A stretch of 64,000 nucleotides of DNA from Palsa-504 sp963767565 (GTDB taxonomy: Bacteria; Actinomycetota; Actinomycetes; Streptosporangiales; Streptosporangiaceae): NCBI GenBank assembly GCA_963767565.1, contig CAVYEG010000017.1, forward strand, positions 62,001 through 126,000, given 5' to 3'. Positions within the stretch are counted from its first letter, which is position 1, and each line of letters begins with the position of its first letter. A program made the position numbers and the translations under genes. A model generated the notes under the pieces. The model ran no database searches and was not told where the DNA came from. It saw only the letters and a program-made list of their open reading frames with translations. Below are positions 54,962 to 64,000 of this stretch, one piece after another.

Positions 54962-56116
54962 ATGAAAATCTTGGTGTTGGGCGGCGACGGATACCTCGGC
55001 TGGCCCACAGCGCTGCACCTGTCGCAGGCAGGTCACGAGGTGGCCGTGGCCGATAACTTCGTCCGCAGGCACTACGACGACGAGCTCGGGGTGGAGTCCC
55101 TGGTGCCGATCGAGCCGCTGCGGAACCGGATCGCGGTCTGGCAGGAGCTGACCGGCTTCAAGATCGGGATGTACGTCGGCGACCTCACCGACCCGATCTT
55201 CACGTACCACATCGTCAGGGACTTCGAGCCGGAAGCCGTGGTTCACTTCGCCGAGCAGCGGGCCGCGCCGTACTCGATGATCGACCGGGCGCACGCGGTG
55301 TACACCCAGCAGAACAACGTGGTCGGGAACCTCAACCTGCTGTACGCGATCGCCGAGACCAACCCGGACATCCACCTGGTCAAGCTGGGCACGATGGGCG
55401 AGTACGGCACGCCGAACATCGACATCGAAGAGGGCTGGCTGGACCTGGAGCACAACGGCCGGACCGACCGGGTGCTGTTCCCGAAGCGGCCGGGCTCGTT
55501 CTACCACCTGTCCAAGGTGCACGACAGCCACAACATCGAGTTCGCCTGCCGGATCTGGGACCTGCGCGCCACCGACCTGAACCAGGGCGTGGTCTACGGC
55601 CAGCAGACCGCCGAGACCGCCCGGGACGACCGGCTGGCCACCCGGTTCGACTACGACGCGGTGTTCGGCACGGTGCTGAACCGGTTCGCCATCCAGGCCG
55701 TCATCGGGCACCCGCTGACCGTGTACGGCTCGGGCGGGCAGACCCGCGGCATGATCGACATCCGGGACACCGTCCGGTGCATCCAGCTGGCCTGCGAGAA
55801 CCCGGCCAACCGCGGTGAGTTCCGGGTGTTCAACCAGATCACCGAGTGGATGTCGGTCAAGGACATCGCCGAGACCGTGGCGAACGCCTTCCCGGGCGAC
55901 GTCGTCATCGAGAACGTGGACAACCCGCGGGTCGAGGCGCCGGAGCACTACTACAACGTCAAGCACACGGCGCTGATCGAGCTCGGCCTGCAGCCGCACC
56001 TGCTGTCCGACACGCTCATCGAGTCGCTGTTCGACGTGACCAAGCAGTACGCCCACCGGGTCCGCCTGGAGGCCCTGCGCCCGACGGTCAAGTGGCGCGA
56101 GCCCACCGCCGGCTGA
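54962..56116 (+). CDS. sqdB: UDP-sulfoquinovose synthase
   Basis: A 384-residue short-chain dehydrogenase-type nucleotide-sugar enzyme that makes UDP-sulfoquinovose from UDP-glucose and sulfite. It has the SQD1-specific nucleotide motif GGDGYLGWPTALHLS, NFVRRHYD, the FAEQRAAPYSMID block and LGTMGEYGTPNIDIEEG, with the YxxxK pair Tyr181/Lys185 in FYHLSKVHD. The length equals plant and bacterial SQD1/SqdB. No SqdX/SqdD glycosyltransferase is adjacent; the neighbours are the GT2 and GtrA genes, so the sugar may go to a glycan or lipid-linked intermediate rather than classical sulfolipid. Confidence 0.95.
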   Translation: MKILVLGGDGYLGWPTALHLSQAGHEVAVADNFVRRHYDDELGVESLVPIEPLRNRIAVWQELTGFKIGMYVGDLTDPIFTYHIVRDFEPEAVVHFAEQRAAPYSMIDRAHAVYTQQNNVVGNLNLLYAIAETNPDIHLVKLGTMGEYGTPNIDIEEGWLDLEHNGRTDRVLFPKRPGSFYHLSKVHDSHNIEFACRIWDLRATDLNQGVVYGQQTAETARDDRLATRFDYDAVFGTVLNRFAIQAVIGHPLTVYGSGGQTRGMIDIRDTVRCIQLACENPANRGEFRVFNQITEWMSVKDIAETVANAFPGDVVIENVDNPRVEAPEHYYNVKHTALIELGLQPHLLSDTLIESLFDVTKQYAHRVRLEALRPTVKWREPTAG

Positions 56117-56192
56117 GGAACGCACGCAGCTGAGGTAAAGGGTGCAACCACGGCCCGTTCGGTAAAATGATCTTTCATCTGCCGACCGGGCC

Positions 56193-57014
56193 GTGGTGTT
56201 TGTCATGACGAATTGGGTGTGCGCGACCTGCGGTAATCACTTCGCAGACCCGCGTCCGGAGACCTGCTCCGTGTGCGCGGACGAACGGCAGTGGCTGCCG
56301 CCGGACGGCCAGCGCTGGACGACGCTGGCCGACCTGGCCGCGGCGGGTCATGCCGCCGATATCCGGGCGGTCGAGCCCGGGCTGACCGGGATCGGCGCCG
56401 CGCCGCCGGTGGCCATCGGGCAGCGGTCGCTGCTGGTGGCCACGCCCGCGGGCAACGTGCTGTGGGACCCGTCCGGGTTCATCGACGACGCGGCGGTGGC
56501 CGCGGTGCGGTCTTTGGGGGGCTTGCGGTTCGTGACCGCCAGCCATCCGCACTTCTACGGCGCGATCGCCTCCTGGGCCCGGGAGTTCGATGCGGAGATC
56601 CTGGTGCCAGCGGACGACGTGGCCTGGCTGCGGGCGGGCCCGGACCTGCGGGTCCGGCTCTGGTCGGGGGTGCTGGAGGTGCTGCCGTCGGTCACGCTGA
56701 TCCAGTGCGGCGGGCACTTCCCGGGCAGCGCCGTGCTGCACTGGGCTTCCGGCGCGGGCGGCCGAGGGGTGCTGCTGAGCGGGGACACGATCTTCGTGAC
56801 GCCGGGCGAGGACCGGGTGACGTTCGTCTGGTCGGCGCCGAACCGGCTGCCGCTGTCGGCGGCCGCCGTCCGGGGCGTGGTCTCAGCGGTGCAGCCGTAT
56901 GCGTTCGACCGGATCTACGGCGGCTGGTGGGCGCCGGTGCTGCGGTCCGGGGCCTGGGAAACCGTGCGGAGTTCGGCGCTGCGGTACATCGAGCACCTGG
57001 AGGGGCTGGCCTAA
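56193..57014 (+). CDS. MBL-fold hydrolase with N-terminal zinc ribbon
   Basis: A 273-residue protein. The N-terminus carries a rubredoxin-like zinc ribbon (CATC, then CSVC), followed by a metallo-beta-lactamase-like domain (LLVATPAGNVLWDPSGFI, TASHPHFYGAIASW, CGGHFPGSAVLHW, LLSGDTIFVTPG). The classical HxHxDH metal motif is replaced by SHPHFYG, so the metal site is altered; later His and Asp ligands remain. GTG at 56193 and ATG at 56205 are both possible starts. The gene end overlaps the convergent DUF6504 gene by 132 bases. The function is unknown. Confidence 0.87.
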   Translation: MVFVMTNWVCATCGNHFADPRPETCSVCADERQWLPPDGQRWTTLADLAAAGHAADIRAVEPGLTGIGAAPPVAIGQRSLLVATPAGNVLWDPSGFIDDAAVAAVRSLGGLRFVTASHPHFYGAIASWAREFDAEILVPADDVAWLRAGPDLRVRLWSGVLEVLPSVTLIQCGGHFPGSAVLHWASGAGGRGVLLSGDTIFVTPGEDRVTFVWSAPNRLPLSAAAVRGVVSAVQPYAFDRIYGGWWAPVLRSGAWETVRSSALRYIEHLEGLA

Positions 57015-57302
57015 GCCGAGGCCGCGGCGGAGGGTCCAGGTGCCGGTGGCGGTCTCGCGGCGCAGTTCGTAGACGGCGGTGGCCAGGCCCGGGCCCGCCG
57101 CGGCCTCGACCCGCCAGAACTCGAGCTCGGGCTGGCCGGGCTCGGGTCCCGGAACCGCGGGATCCTGCCACCACTCCCGGTTGATGACCCAGTGCTCTTC
57201 GATCGCGCGGACCGTGTACAGCCGGCCGCGCCATACGAACCGGGACGGCCTGCCGTCGTCCCGGGCCTGAACGTTGACCGGCTCGCCGTACGCCCTGCTC
57301 AT
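56883..57302 (-). CDS. DUF6504 family protein
   Basis: A 139-residue protein. The segment GEPVNVQARDDGRPSRFVW, then YTVRAIEEHWVINREWW and FWRVEA with YELRRETATGTW, matches the actinobacterial DUF6504 family, often encoded near translesion polymerase genes (not present here). The ATG at 57302 is preceded by ggggaggg. The domain proper ends near residue 95, and the remaining basic tail is encoded entirely opposite the MBL-fold gene end. Confidence 0.82.
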   Translation of the reverse strand: MSRAYGEPVNVQARDDGRPSRFVWRGRLYTVRAIEEHWVINREWWQDPAVPGPEPGQPELEFWRVEAAAGPGLATAVYELRRETATGTWTLRRGLGLGQPLQVLDVPQRRTPHGFPGPGPQHRRPPAAVDPVERIRLHR

Positions 57303-57550
57303 GCGCGATCGCCCTCCCCTGCCCGCCATGCGGTGCTCGCCGGGTCACCCAAGTTCACCGCTGCCGCAAGGGGAAGACAGGCAGTTGCGATCCGTGATCG
57401 GGACCGAGGCCGGCCCCGGGAACCATGATCGAATATAAGTTCATTCGAACTGAGATGCAAATAATCTTTGCCAGCTGAGCTGCAGAAACCCGGAATGTCA
57501 GTACCAGGCGGCATAGTAGGAGCAGTCCGGCCCATCCGAGGGAGGCAAAC

Positions 57551-58042
57551 GTGTGCTGGATCTGTGACCATCCGGGTGCTACCGAGAGCGACTACGCCGA
57601 GCACATGCGGCGGCTGATCGCTACGTACGGCTGGGCCGTGCAGGGCGTGGAACGCGACGGCATCCACCCGCCCTGGGCCTACACCGTCGGGCTCACCGCG
57701 CATCGCAGGCCCGAGCTGGTCATCACCGGCATGGGCCTGACCCGGGCGACCGGGGTGCTGAACGGCGTGGCCTCGCACCTGGTGCACGGCGAGGTACCCG
57801 AGCCGGGCACGCAGGCGGAGCTGCTCGACGGCCCGCTGGTCGAGGTGGTCAAGGTGGCCAGGCCCTGGGCGCACCTGAACCTGGCCGTCGAGTTCTACGG
57901 CAACCGGATACGCGGCCTGCAGCTGGTGCACGCCGACCGGCGCGGCCGCTGGCCCTGGGACCAGCGGTACCAGGGCGGACGCGGCGGGCAGCCCGTCCTC
58001 GGCACCCGGGAGCCGCCCGAGCGCCGCAAGCGGGCCGGGTAG
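57551..58042 (+). CDS. DUF4262 domain-containing protein
   Basis: A 163-residue protein starting with GTG at 57551 behind ggaggc. It has the DUF4262 hallmarks CWICDHP at the N-terminus, YGWAVQGVERDG...PPWAYTVGLT and the PELVITG segment, with the basic/Gly-rich end WPWDQRYQGGRGGQPVLG. The biochemical function of the family is unknown. It ends 43 bases from the convergent glyA gene. Confidence 0.9.
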   Translation: MCWICDHPGATESDYAEHMRRLIATYGWAVQGVERDGIHPPWAYTVGLTAHRRPELVITGMGLTRATGVLNGVASHLVHGEVPEPGTQAELLDGPLVEVVKVARPWAHLNLAVEFYGNRIRGLQLVHADRRGRWPWDQRYQGGRGGQPVLGTREPPERRKRAG

Positions 58043-58084
58043 CCGGCTACGGGGTCCAGCCGGGGGCCGGGTGCGGGCGGGCCG

Positions 58085-59350
<1,266 letters not shown>

Positions 59351-59473
59351 GACAGACCTCCTCGCATGCAGGCTACACACCCGGGCGCGCGCGGGTCACG
59401 GGGGCGCGCACCAAGGTCCGTTCGGTACCTTCATCAGGGTCATCACAACAGCGGCCAGCACGGGGAGCGGGGC

Positions 59474-60412
59474 ATGCCGACGAAAATCATCCTGGACTGC
59501 GATCCCGGGATCGACGACGCGCTCGCGATCGCCTTCGCGCACGGGCATCCCGGGATCGACCTGCTCGGCATCACCACGGTGGCCGGCAACGTCGGCCTGG
59601 CCAAGACCACGGTGAACGCGCTCGCGGTGTGCGAGTTCGTCGGCGCGGCCGGGACGCCGGTGACGGCGGGCAGCGCCGGGCCGCTGCTGCGGCCCGCGCT
59701 CGACGCGCGGCAGGTGCACGGCGACTCGGGCCTGGGCGGTGCCACGCTGCCGCCGCCGAAGGCCCGCCCGGCGCCCGGGCACGCCATCGACTACATCATC
59801 GAGGTCATCCGGGCCGCTCCCGGCGAGATCACGCTGGTCGCCACCGGCCCGATGACCAACATCGCGCTGGCCGTGCGGAAGGAGCCGCGGCTGGCGGACT
59901 GGGTACGCGACTTCGTGATCATGGGCGGGTCGTCGGGCCGCGGCAACACCACGCCCGCCGCCGAGTACAACATGTGGGCCGACCCGGAGGCCGCGGCGGT
60001 GGTGTTCCGGGCGGGCTGGACCGTGCACATGCTGGGCCTGGACGTGACCCTGCGGACCGGAGCCGGGCCTGCGGTGCTGGAGCGGATGGCTCAGCTCGGA
60101 CCGCTCGGCACCGAGCTGCTGCTGCCCGCGCTCGAGCAGTACCGGTCGAACAGCGGGCCCGGAGGGCCGCCCGTGCATGACGTGTGCGCCGTGGCCTGGG
60201 TCGCGCAGCCGGAGGTGTTCGGGCTGGTTCCGGCGCGCGTTCAGGTCGAGATCACCGGGCAGCTGACCGCCGGGATGACGGTGACCGACTTCGCCGCGCC
60301 CAGCGCAGCCGACGGCGGCAACGCCCAGGTCGCGATGCACATCGACGTGGACGGCTTCTGGGAGCTGACGCTCGGTGTCTACCAGCGGGTGGCGCGGGCC
60401 CTGCCCGGCTGA
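59474..60412 (+). CDS. Inosine/uridine-preferring nucleoside hydrolase
   Basis: A 312-residue hydrolase that releases the base from ribonucleosides. The calcium-binding N-terminus DCDPGIDDALAI is diagnostic, followed by GITTVAGNVGLAKTTVNAL, LVATGPMTNIALAV and the C-terminal VHDVCAVAW with the conserved His-Asp. The ATG at 59474 follows ggggagcgggg; the open frame running far upstream is a shadow of glyA. It is divergent from glyA and probably salvages nucleosides. Confidence 0.95.
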   Translation: MPTKIILDCDPGIDDALAIAFAHGHPGIDLLGITTVAGNVGLAKTTVNALAVCEFVGAAGTPVTAGSAGPLLRPALDARQVHGDSGLGGATLPPPKARPAPGHAIDYIIEVIRAAPGEITLVATGPMTNIALAVRKEPRLADWVRDFVIMGGSSGRGNTTPAAEYNMWADPEAAAVVFRAGWTVHMLGLDVTLRTGAGPAVLERMAQLGPLGTELLLPALEQYRSNSGPGGPPVHDVCAVAWVAQPEVFGLVPARVQVEITGQLTAGMTVTDFAAPSAADGGNAQVAMHIDVDGFWELTLGVYQRVARALPG

Positions 60413-60431
60413 GCCAAGGCGGCGGGCCGGC

Positions 60432-61496
60432 TCACTGGGCCCGGGCGAGGTCCCGCTCCAGGTCCAGTTCCTCGAAGTGCCGGACCGTCTGCTCGGCCGC
60501 TTCCACCAGGTCGGCGTACTGCCACCGGTGGCTGGAGCCGGCCGGGGTGGTCAGCGAGACGATGCCGGACCGGCACCACACGGTCAGCCCGCGGCAGATG
60601 GACAGGATCGACATGTCGTGCGCAGGCCGGTCGTCCCGCACCAGCGTGCCGCCGAATCCGCGCCCGTCCAGCATCGCCTCGAGCTCCCGCGCGGCCTGGC
60701 GCGCGCTGAGCTGCTCGCTGGCCCGGGCCGCGGTGACGTCGGCCGAGTCGGTGTAGGCGCGCAGGCCCGTCACGTCCACCAGCCGGGTATGGGCCAGCGG
60801 AGCGGGCACCGCGAACCACACGGTCTTGCCGCGCAGCCCCCACCCGCCCAGCCGGGACCGGGTGAGGTGGTAACCCCACCGGCCGCTGGACAGCTCCTCC
60901 ACCAGCTGCAGCCCGCGCCCGTTCACGGCCATCCAGGGCGCCCGGGAGGTCGAGGGCGGAGCACCGTGCCGCCAGCCGCGGGAGGAGTCGAAGACCTTGC
61001 AGACGAGCTCCCGCCGGGCGCCCAGGCCACGCAGGTAGAGCCACAGCTCGGGCTGGGACTCCGGGGCAGGCCGGGCGGCCGGAACGGTGAGCGGGGTGGG
61101 AGCGGCCAGCAGGACGGGAGCGGGCGCAGCAGCCCGGCCGGCCGGGCGGGCCCGGTACGCGTGCTGCCCCCGGGGCGCGTGCTGGCCCCGGGGACCGTGA
61201 GGGGCCGGGCCGGCGGACCTGGTCGGCTCGCCCTCCACGTCCGAGCTTACGGACGCGAGCCGATTCCCCCCTCCGCCGGCCCCGGCCACCACCTGCGCGT
61301 GCAACGTGTTGGCCGCGAGCTCGCTGGCCATCAGGACGCAGTCCTCGAGCAATTCGGCCCCGAGGCCGAGCTCGGCTACCGCGTCCCTGAACACGTGCCG
61401 CGCGATTGACGCGCATGTGGCATCGACCGGGAGTGGCCACGCGTGACATGAGCCCGCGTGCACGCCCCGCCAACTACTGATGCTCTGCACCCTCAT
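60432..61496 (-). CDS. Anti-sigma-like ATP-binding protein (HATPase_c_2)
   Basis: A 354-residue protein. An RsbW/SpoIIAB-type GHKL ATPase is split: the N-box LMASELAANTLHA lies at about residue 57, then a Pro/Ala/Arg-rich insert of about 80 residues, then VFDSSRGW (G1-like), NGRGLQLVEEL (G2-like) and GKTVWFAVP. A C-terminal helical domain of about 100 residues of unknown function follows. Such proteins in actinobacteria act as anti-sigma switches or regulatory partners. The ATG at 61496 follows ggagg; the frame open to 61610 is unsupported. Confidence 0.85.
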   Translation of the reverse strand: MRVQSISSWRGVHAGSCHAWPLPVDATCASIARHVFRDAVAELGLGAELLEDCVLMASELAANTLHAQVVAGAGGGGNRLASVSSDVEGEPTRSAGPAPHGPRGQHAPRGQHAYRARPAGRAAAPAPVLLAAPTPLTVPAARPAPESQPELWLYLRGLGARRELVCKVFDSSRGWRHGAPPSTSRAPWMAVNGRGLQLVEELSSGRWGYHLTRSRLGGWGLRGKTVWFAVPAPLAHTRLVDVTGLRAYTDSADVTAARASEQLSARQAARELEAMLDGRGFGGTLVRDDRPAHDMSILSICRGLTVWCRSGIVSLTTPAGSSHRWQYADLVEAAEQTVRHFEELDLERDLARAQ

Positions 61497-61959
61497 ACCT
61501 GGCGCCTCCGCCGTTCCCTGACTAAAAGCCCGTCGGCAGGAGGGGGTGCCGCCGGCGACAATTCCGCTAACCCACGATACTTGGATTCTGAGTCTTAATC
61601 TGTGAAACACAGGTTACGACTCACCTGACCCGCTTCGCAATATTGCTGGCATTGTTATCTTTAGCGCGGTTCTGCACAGGAGTAACGTATTGGACATTTA
61701 GGTCGTCTCGGGCATATGGCATTAATGCCCTCAATACTCCTGGTTCCTGCGGCCGATCAGGCTGCCGGGGCGAGCGTGGGCCCCGGTGATGCGCATGATC
61801 ATTTATGTGCATCTTGTGATGAGATTGGTGTCGTTTGTCGTCTTTGCGGGGGATCGGCGGCTTCCGTTGGCCTAGCCAGCAATTGCAGCCCGCGTGTACA
61901 GTCTCCCTTTGTGAGGTGACCTGCCGGGTGCCCACCAGGCCACGAGACAGGCCGAGCAT
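61497..61959. other. Intergenic region, nothing recognised
   Basis: About 460 bases between the anti-sigma-like gene start and the terminator at 61960. It is clearly less GC-rich from 61560 to 61800, consistent with promoter DNA for the leftward ATPase gene. A 130-codon leftward frame (61621-62013) covers most of it but has no family features, odd composition and runs through the terminator, so it is not called. Confidence 0.5.
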
Positions 61960-62003
61960 GCAGAAAGTCCCCGAGCGGATGCCGCCGCCCGGGGACTTTC
62001 TGC
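61960..62003 (-). terminator. Hairpin terminator of the DUF397/Scr1 cluster
   Basis: Perfect 14-bp arms gcagaaagtccccg (61960-61973) and cggggactttctgc (61990-62003) with a 16-base loop lie 12 bases beyond the DUF397 stop on the minus strand. It marks the end of the leftward cluster. Confidence 0.8.
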
Positions 62004-62015
62004 TCCCCGCCACGC

Positions 62016-62219
62016 TTACAGCAGGTCGTAACGTCCGTCCTTGATATCGGCCAGGAACTCGGCAAACGAGTCCCGGCCGACGATGTGGGCTCCGCCTTCG
62101 GGGCGCTTGCTATCCCTGATGGCGGTGACGCCGGGGAGGTTGGCCGCGATTTCCACGCAGCCTCCGTTGTGGGCGCTCCGGCGGGCTTTCCGCCAGATGG
62201 CCTGAGACAGGTCGGTCAT
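62016..62219 (-). CDS. DUF397 protein (first copy)
   Basis: A 67-residue DUF397 protein with the family pattern AIWRKARRSAHNGGCVEIA, IRDSKRPEGGAH and FAEFLADIKDGRYD. In mycelial actinobacteria these small proteins are encoded next to Scr1-type HTH regulators and form regulator/partner pairs affecting development; a toxin-antitoxin-like relation has been proposed. It follows the HTH gene by six bases. Confidence 0.95.
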   Translation of the reverse strand: MTDLSQAIWRKARRSAHNGGCVEIAANLPGVTAIRDSKRPEGGAHIVGRDSFAEFLADIKDGRYDLL

Positions 62220-62225
62220 GGCCCC

Positions 62226-63077
62226 CTACTCCATTCGCTTTGCGAGATGTTCCAGGTAGCCCGTGGTATCCGCAGGCTCAAGCGCGGCATCACAGGCACG
62301 TTCGAACGATTCGATATAGCCCTGCACTGACTCGGGTTTGCTCACCTCCTCGATTGAGTAATCGGTCTCGACGAAGACCAGGCCGGGTTCGTCGTCACGG
62401 AACCCGAAAATGTTCACCATCGATACGATTCCGGTCGGCGGGCCGTCCTCGAATCGCTGGATGTGCAGCTGGATGTTGCGGCGGGCGCTGAGCGCGACCA
62501 GGTGCTCGATCTGCTCCCGGCGGTCTTCGCGCAGCCCCCACCGGTACAGCAGGGACGCCTCGGTGATCACGGCGCTGACCATCGGGACCGTGCCGTCCTT
62601 GCGGTCCAGGATCTCCTGCCGCCGCAGCCGGGACTCCACTGCCTTGCGCCGGTAGGCGGGCGGGCGGGGCCCGGAGCGCATCAGCGCCTCGGTATAGGCC
62701 GCCGTCTGCAGCAGGCCCGGCAGGACCAGGGGCATGAAGACGCGGATGGTGGTGGCGTCGTTCTCGTAGCCGGGGAACTCGCTGTCGAAGATCTCGGGAT
62801 ACTCCCGCCACCAGGGCCTGGCTCGGGCCCGGATGGCCAGGTCCTCGAGTTCTTCCTTCTCCCGGCCCTCGATTTCGTAGATCCTGATGAGGTCCCTGAT
62901 GTCGCTCATCTCGGGGCGTTTCCACTGGTTCGCCTCGAAACGGCCGACCTTGCCGCGGCCCCAGTTGAGGATGTCGCAGGCGTGGTTGGCGGTGTAACCG
63001 GCCCTGACCCGCGCGTCGGTCAACTGGCGGGCAAGCCGACGCTTGGCGATGGTGGCACCGTAGGCGTCATCGCTCAT
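62226..63077 (-). CDS. HTH regulator of the XRE/Scr1 family (DUF5753)
   Basis: A 283-residue protein with an N-terminal XRE helix-turn-helix (RQLTDARVRAGYTANHACDI, then WGRGKVGRFE) and the C-terminal DUF5753 ligand-like domain (PLVLPGLLQTAAYTEALM, FEDGPPTGIVSMVNI, YVETD-like FVETDYSIEEVSKPESV). It is the DNA-binding partner of DUF397 proteins. The ATG at 63077 follows ggagagc. DUF397 genes lie on both sides of it in the same orientation. Confidence 0.94.
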   Translation of the reverse strand: MSDDAYGATIAKRRLARQLTDARVRAGYTANHACDILNWGRGKVGRFEANQWKRPEMSDIRDLIRIYEIEGREKEELEDLAIRARARPWWREYPEIFDSEFPGYENDATTIRVFMPLVLPGLLQTAAYTEALMRSGPRPPAYRRKAVESRLRRQEILDRKDGTVPMVSAVITEASLLYRWGLREDRREQIEHLVALSARRNIQLHIQRFEDGPPTGIVSMVNIFGFRDDEPGLVFVETDYSIEEVSKPESVQGYIESFERACDAALEPADTTGYLEHLAKRME

Positions 63078-63151
63078 GGTCCCGCTCTCCTTTATGGCAG
63101 GAACCCTGCCATGATCCCAAGGTACCTAAATTGCGATTCGCAAACCAGCGA

Positions 63152-63457
63152 TTAGATGGATGCTGCCTCCGAGGGGGCGGCGGCGGCGTCGAACTCGCCC
63201 TTGCGCGCGCCGTCGAGGAAACACTCCCACTCGTGCCGGTCGAACACCAGCACCCGCTGCTGCGGATCGTCCGCCACCCGCATCAGGACCCACTCGGCCG
63301 ACGGGGACGCCGCAGCGGGCAAGGAAGCCGCAGCGGGCAGGGAAGCCGGGGTGCGGGCAAACGCCACCTCGATGGCGCCGGCGCCGGTTCCGGAGCGCTG
63401 CCAGACCTGCGCGGCCTGGTCGATGCCGAGTTCGGTGACGGTGGGCTTGGCGGTCAC
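63152..63457 (-). CDS. DUF397-like protein (second copy, with insert)
   Basis: A 101-residue protein. The N-terminal ELGIDQAAQVWQRSGTGAGAIEVAF and C-terminal VLVFDRHEWECFLDGARKGEFD (in part) follow the DUF397 pattern, but a central Ala/Pro insert separates them, built partly from an 18-bp tandem repeat (63311-63346) encoding LPAAAS twice. The start overlaps the upstream methyltransferase stop as ATGA. Confidence 0.82.
   Translation of the reverse strand: MTAKPTVTELGIDQAAQVWQRSGTGAGAIEVAFARTPASLPAAASLPAAASPSAEWVLMRVADDPQQRVLVFDRHEWECFLDGARKGEFDAAAAPSEAASI
63311..63346. repeat. 18-bp in-frame tandem repeat
   Basis: Two copies of an 18-base unit beginning cgcagcgggca (63311-63328 and 63329-63346), differing by one base, lie inside the second DUF397 gene and lengthen its Ala/Pro insert. 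Confidence 0.85.
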
Positions 63458-64000
63458 GGTTTCCTGGCGACGCCGCAGTACAGCCAGCGCGCGCCGTCGC
63501 TGTCGGCCAGCACCGGATCCTCGGCACCCCAGACTCCGGTGTAGCAGATGGCGGGCTCGGCGTCTTCGTAGGGCGGGACCATTTCCAGGCCTTCGAAGAA
63601 GCGGACGATGCCTGCCTTGGAGCGGAAGTACAGGTGCTCGGTGGCGTTGTCGAAGACGGCGCGGAACCGCTCCGCGGTGACCGGCGGCTTGTAGTCGTCG
63701 GTGAGGTGCGAGAGCGCCAGGTAGCTGTCCGAGGACAGGGCCGAGACATAGCGGGCGACGGTACCCCAGGGATCCGAGCGGTCGGATACAAACATCAGGA
63801 CCGCGGTCAGCAGCAGCCCGGTCGGCTCGCGGAAGTCGATGAGCTCGAGCAGGTCGGGATTGTTCAGGATCGTGTCAGGCTCACGCAGGTCGGCGCAGAT
63901 CAGCCGGGTCGACCGGTCCTTGGCGAGCAGCTGGCTGCCCTGCTCGGCCACCATCGGATCGTTGTCGATGTAGACCACGTGGGCGCCCGGGATCACCTTC
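63454..64000 (-). CDS. SAM-dependent methyltransferase, DUF574 type (partial, runs off right edge)
   Basis: At least 182 residues are visible; the gene continues beyond the right edge. The segment VVYIDNDPMVAEQGSQLL, then RLICADLREPDTIL, LLTAVLMFVSD and ALSHLTDDYKP with the end FFEGLEMVPPYEDAEP matches the actinobacterial DUF574/PF04672 methyltransferase family, commonly found next to DUF397 and Scr1-type genes. The SAM motif I would be off the window. The stop overlaps the downstream DUF397 start. Confidence 0.92.
   Translation of the reverse strand, partial: KVIPGAHVVYIDNDPMVAEQGSQLLAKDRSTRLICADLREPDTILNNPDLLELIDFREPTGLLLTAVLMFVSDRSDPWGTVARYVSALSSDSYLALSHLTDDYKPPVTAERFRAVFDNATEHLYFRSKAGIVRFFEGLEMVPPYEDAEPAICYTGVWGAEDPVLADSDGARWLYCGVARKP

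Noticed and set aside
61621..62013. 130-codon leftward frame
   Set aside because: Runs through the terminator hairpin and has unusual composition without motifs.

Overview
The window is very GC-rich throughout, uses many GTG starts and many ATGA/GTGA stop-start overlaps, and carries families typical of mycelial actinobacteria: DUF397 proteins with Scr1-like HTH regulators, a DUF574 methyltransferase, paired dynamin-like GTPases, a BluB-CobT fusion and an RNase J-dapA pair. I place it in the Actinomycetia, probably near the Streptosporangiales/Catenulisporales type of genome. The exact genus cannot be read from the sequence. No rRNA, tRNA, CRISPR array or complete insertion sequence was seen.

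Layout. 1-525: edge fragment of an AbiEi-type antitoxin-domain protein. 910-3500: rnj-dapA operon. 3609-8207: a lipoprotein, an HlyD-like membrane adaptor and a divergent multi-pass GT2 glycosyltransferase, which look like a synthase-dependent exopolysaccharide module. 8231-9981: a small protein and an orphan sugar-binding lipoprotein. 10290-13963: PadR regulator plus an ABC/FtsX-type exporter. 14699-21931: a complete sugar ABC importer (binding protein, two permeases, ATPase), an ATPase gene remnant, a LacI regulator and a PfkB sugar kinase, with shared palindromes that may be LacI operators. 22247-28955: a sigma/CHAT-associated-type small protein, a sedolisin, an HNH endonuclease, prolyl oligopeptidase, an AraC regulator and a methyltransferase. 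29040-34196: MscS channel, truncated haemoglobin, a membrane protein plus Ser/Thr kinase pair, a broken VOC gene and a MarR regulator.

34242-38222: EttA, a membrane diguanylate cyclase and SSB. 38451-43508: aldo/keto reductase and a histidine-utilisation operon (hutU, M20 amidohydrolase, hutF); hutF has an apparent frameshift at its 5' end. 43583-44509: an HtrA-like protease without a signal peptide. 44698-52916: one long leftward cluster in which cobalamin/sirohaem genes (cobH, bluB-cobT fusion, cysG) run directly into two dynamin-like GTPases. 53328-56116: GT2, GtrA and UDP-sulfoquinovose synthase, suggesting a sulfoquinovose-containing envelope glycoconjugate. 56193-61496: metallo-hydrolase, DUF6504, DUF4262, glyA, nucleoside hydrolase and an anti-sigma-like ATPase. 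62016-64000: a DUF397/Scr1-type regulator/DUF397/DUF574-methyltransferase cluster running off the right edge.

Two things stand out. The HlyD-adaptor/GT2/lipoprotein module resembles Alg44/Alg8-type polymer synthesis transplanted into a monoderm. The window is also unusually rich in short, nearly perfect tandem repeats of 15-24 bp, inside and between genes. All functional calls come from reading motifs by eye; no database search was possible.
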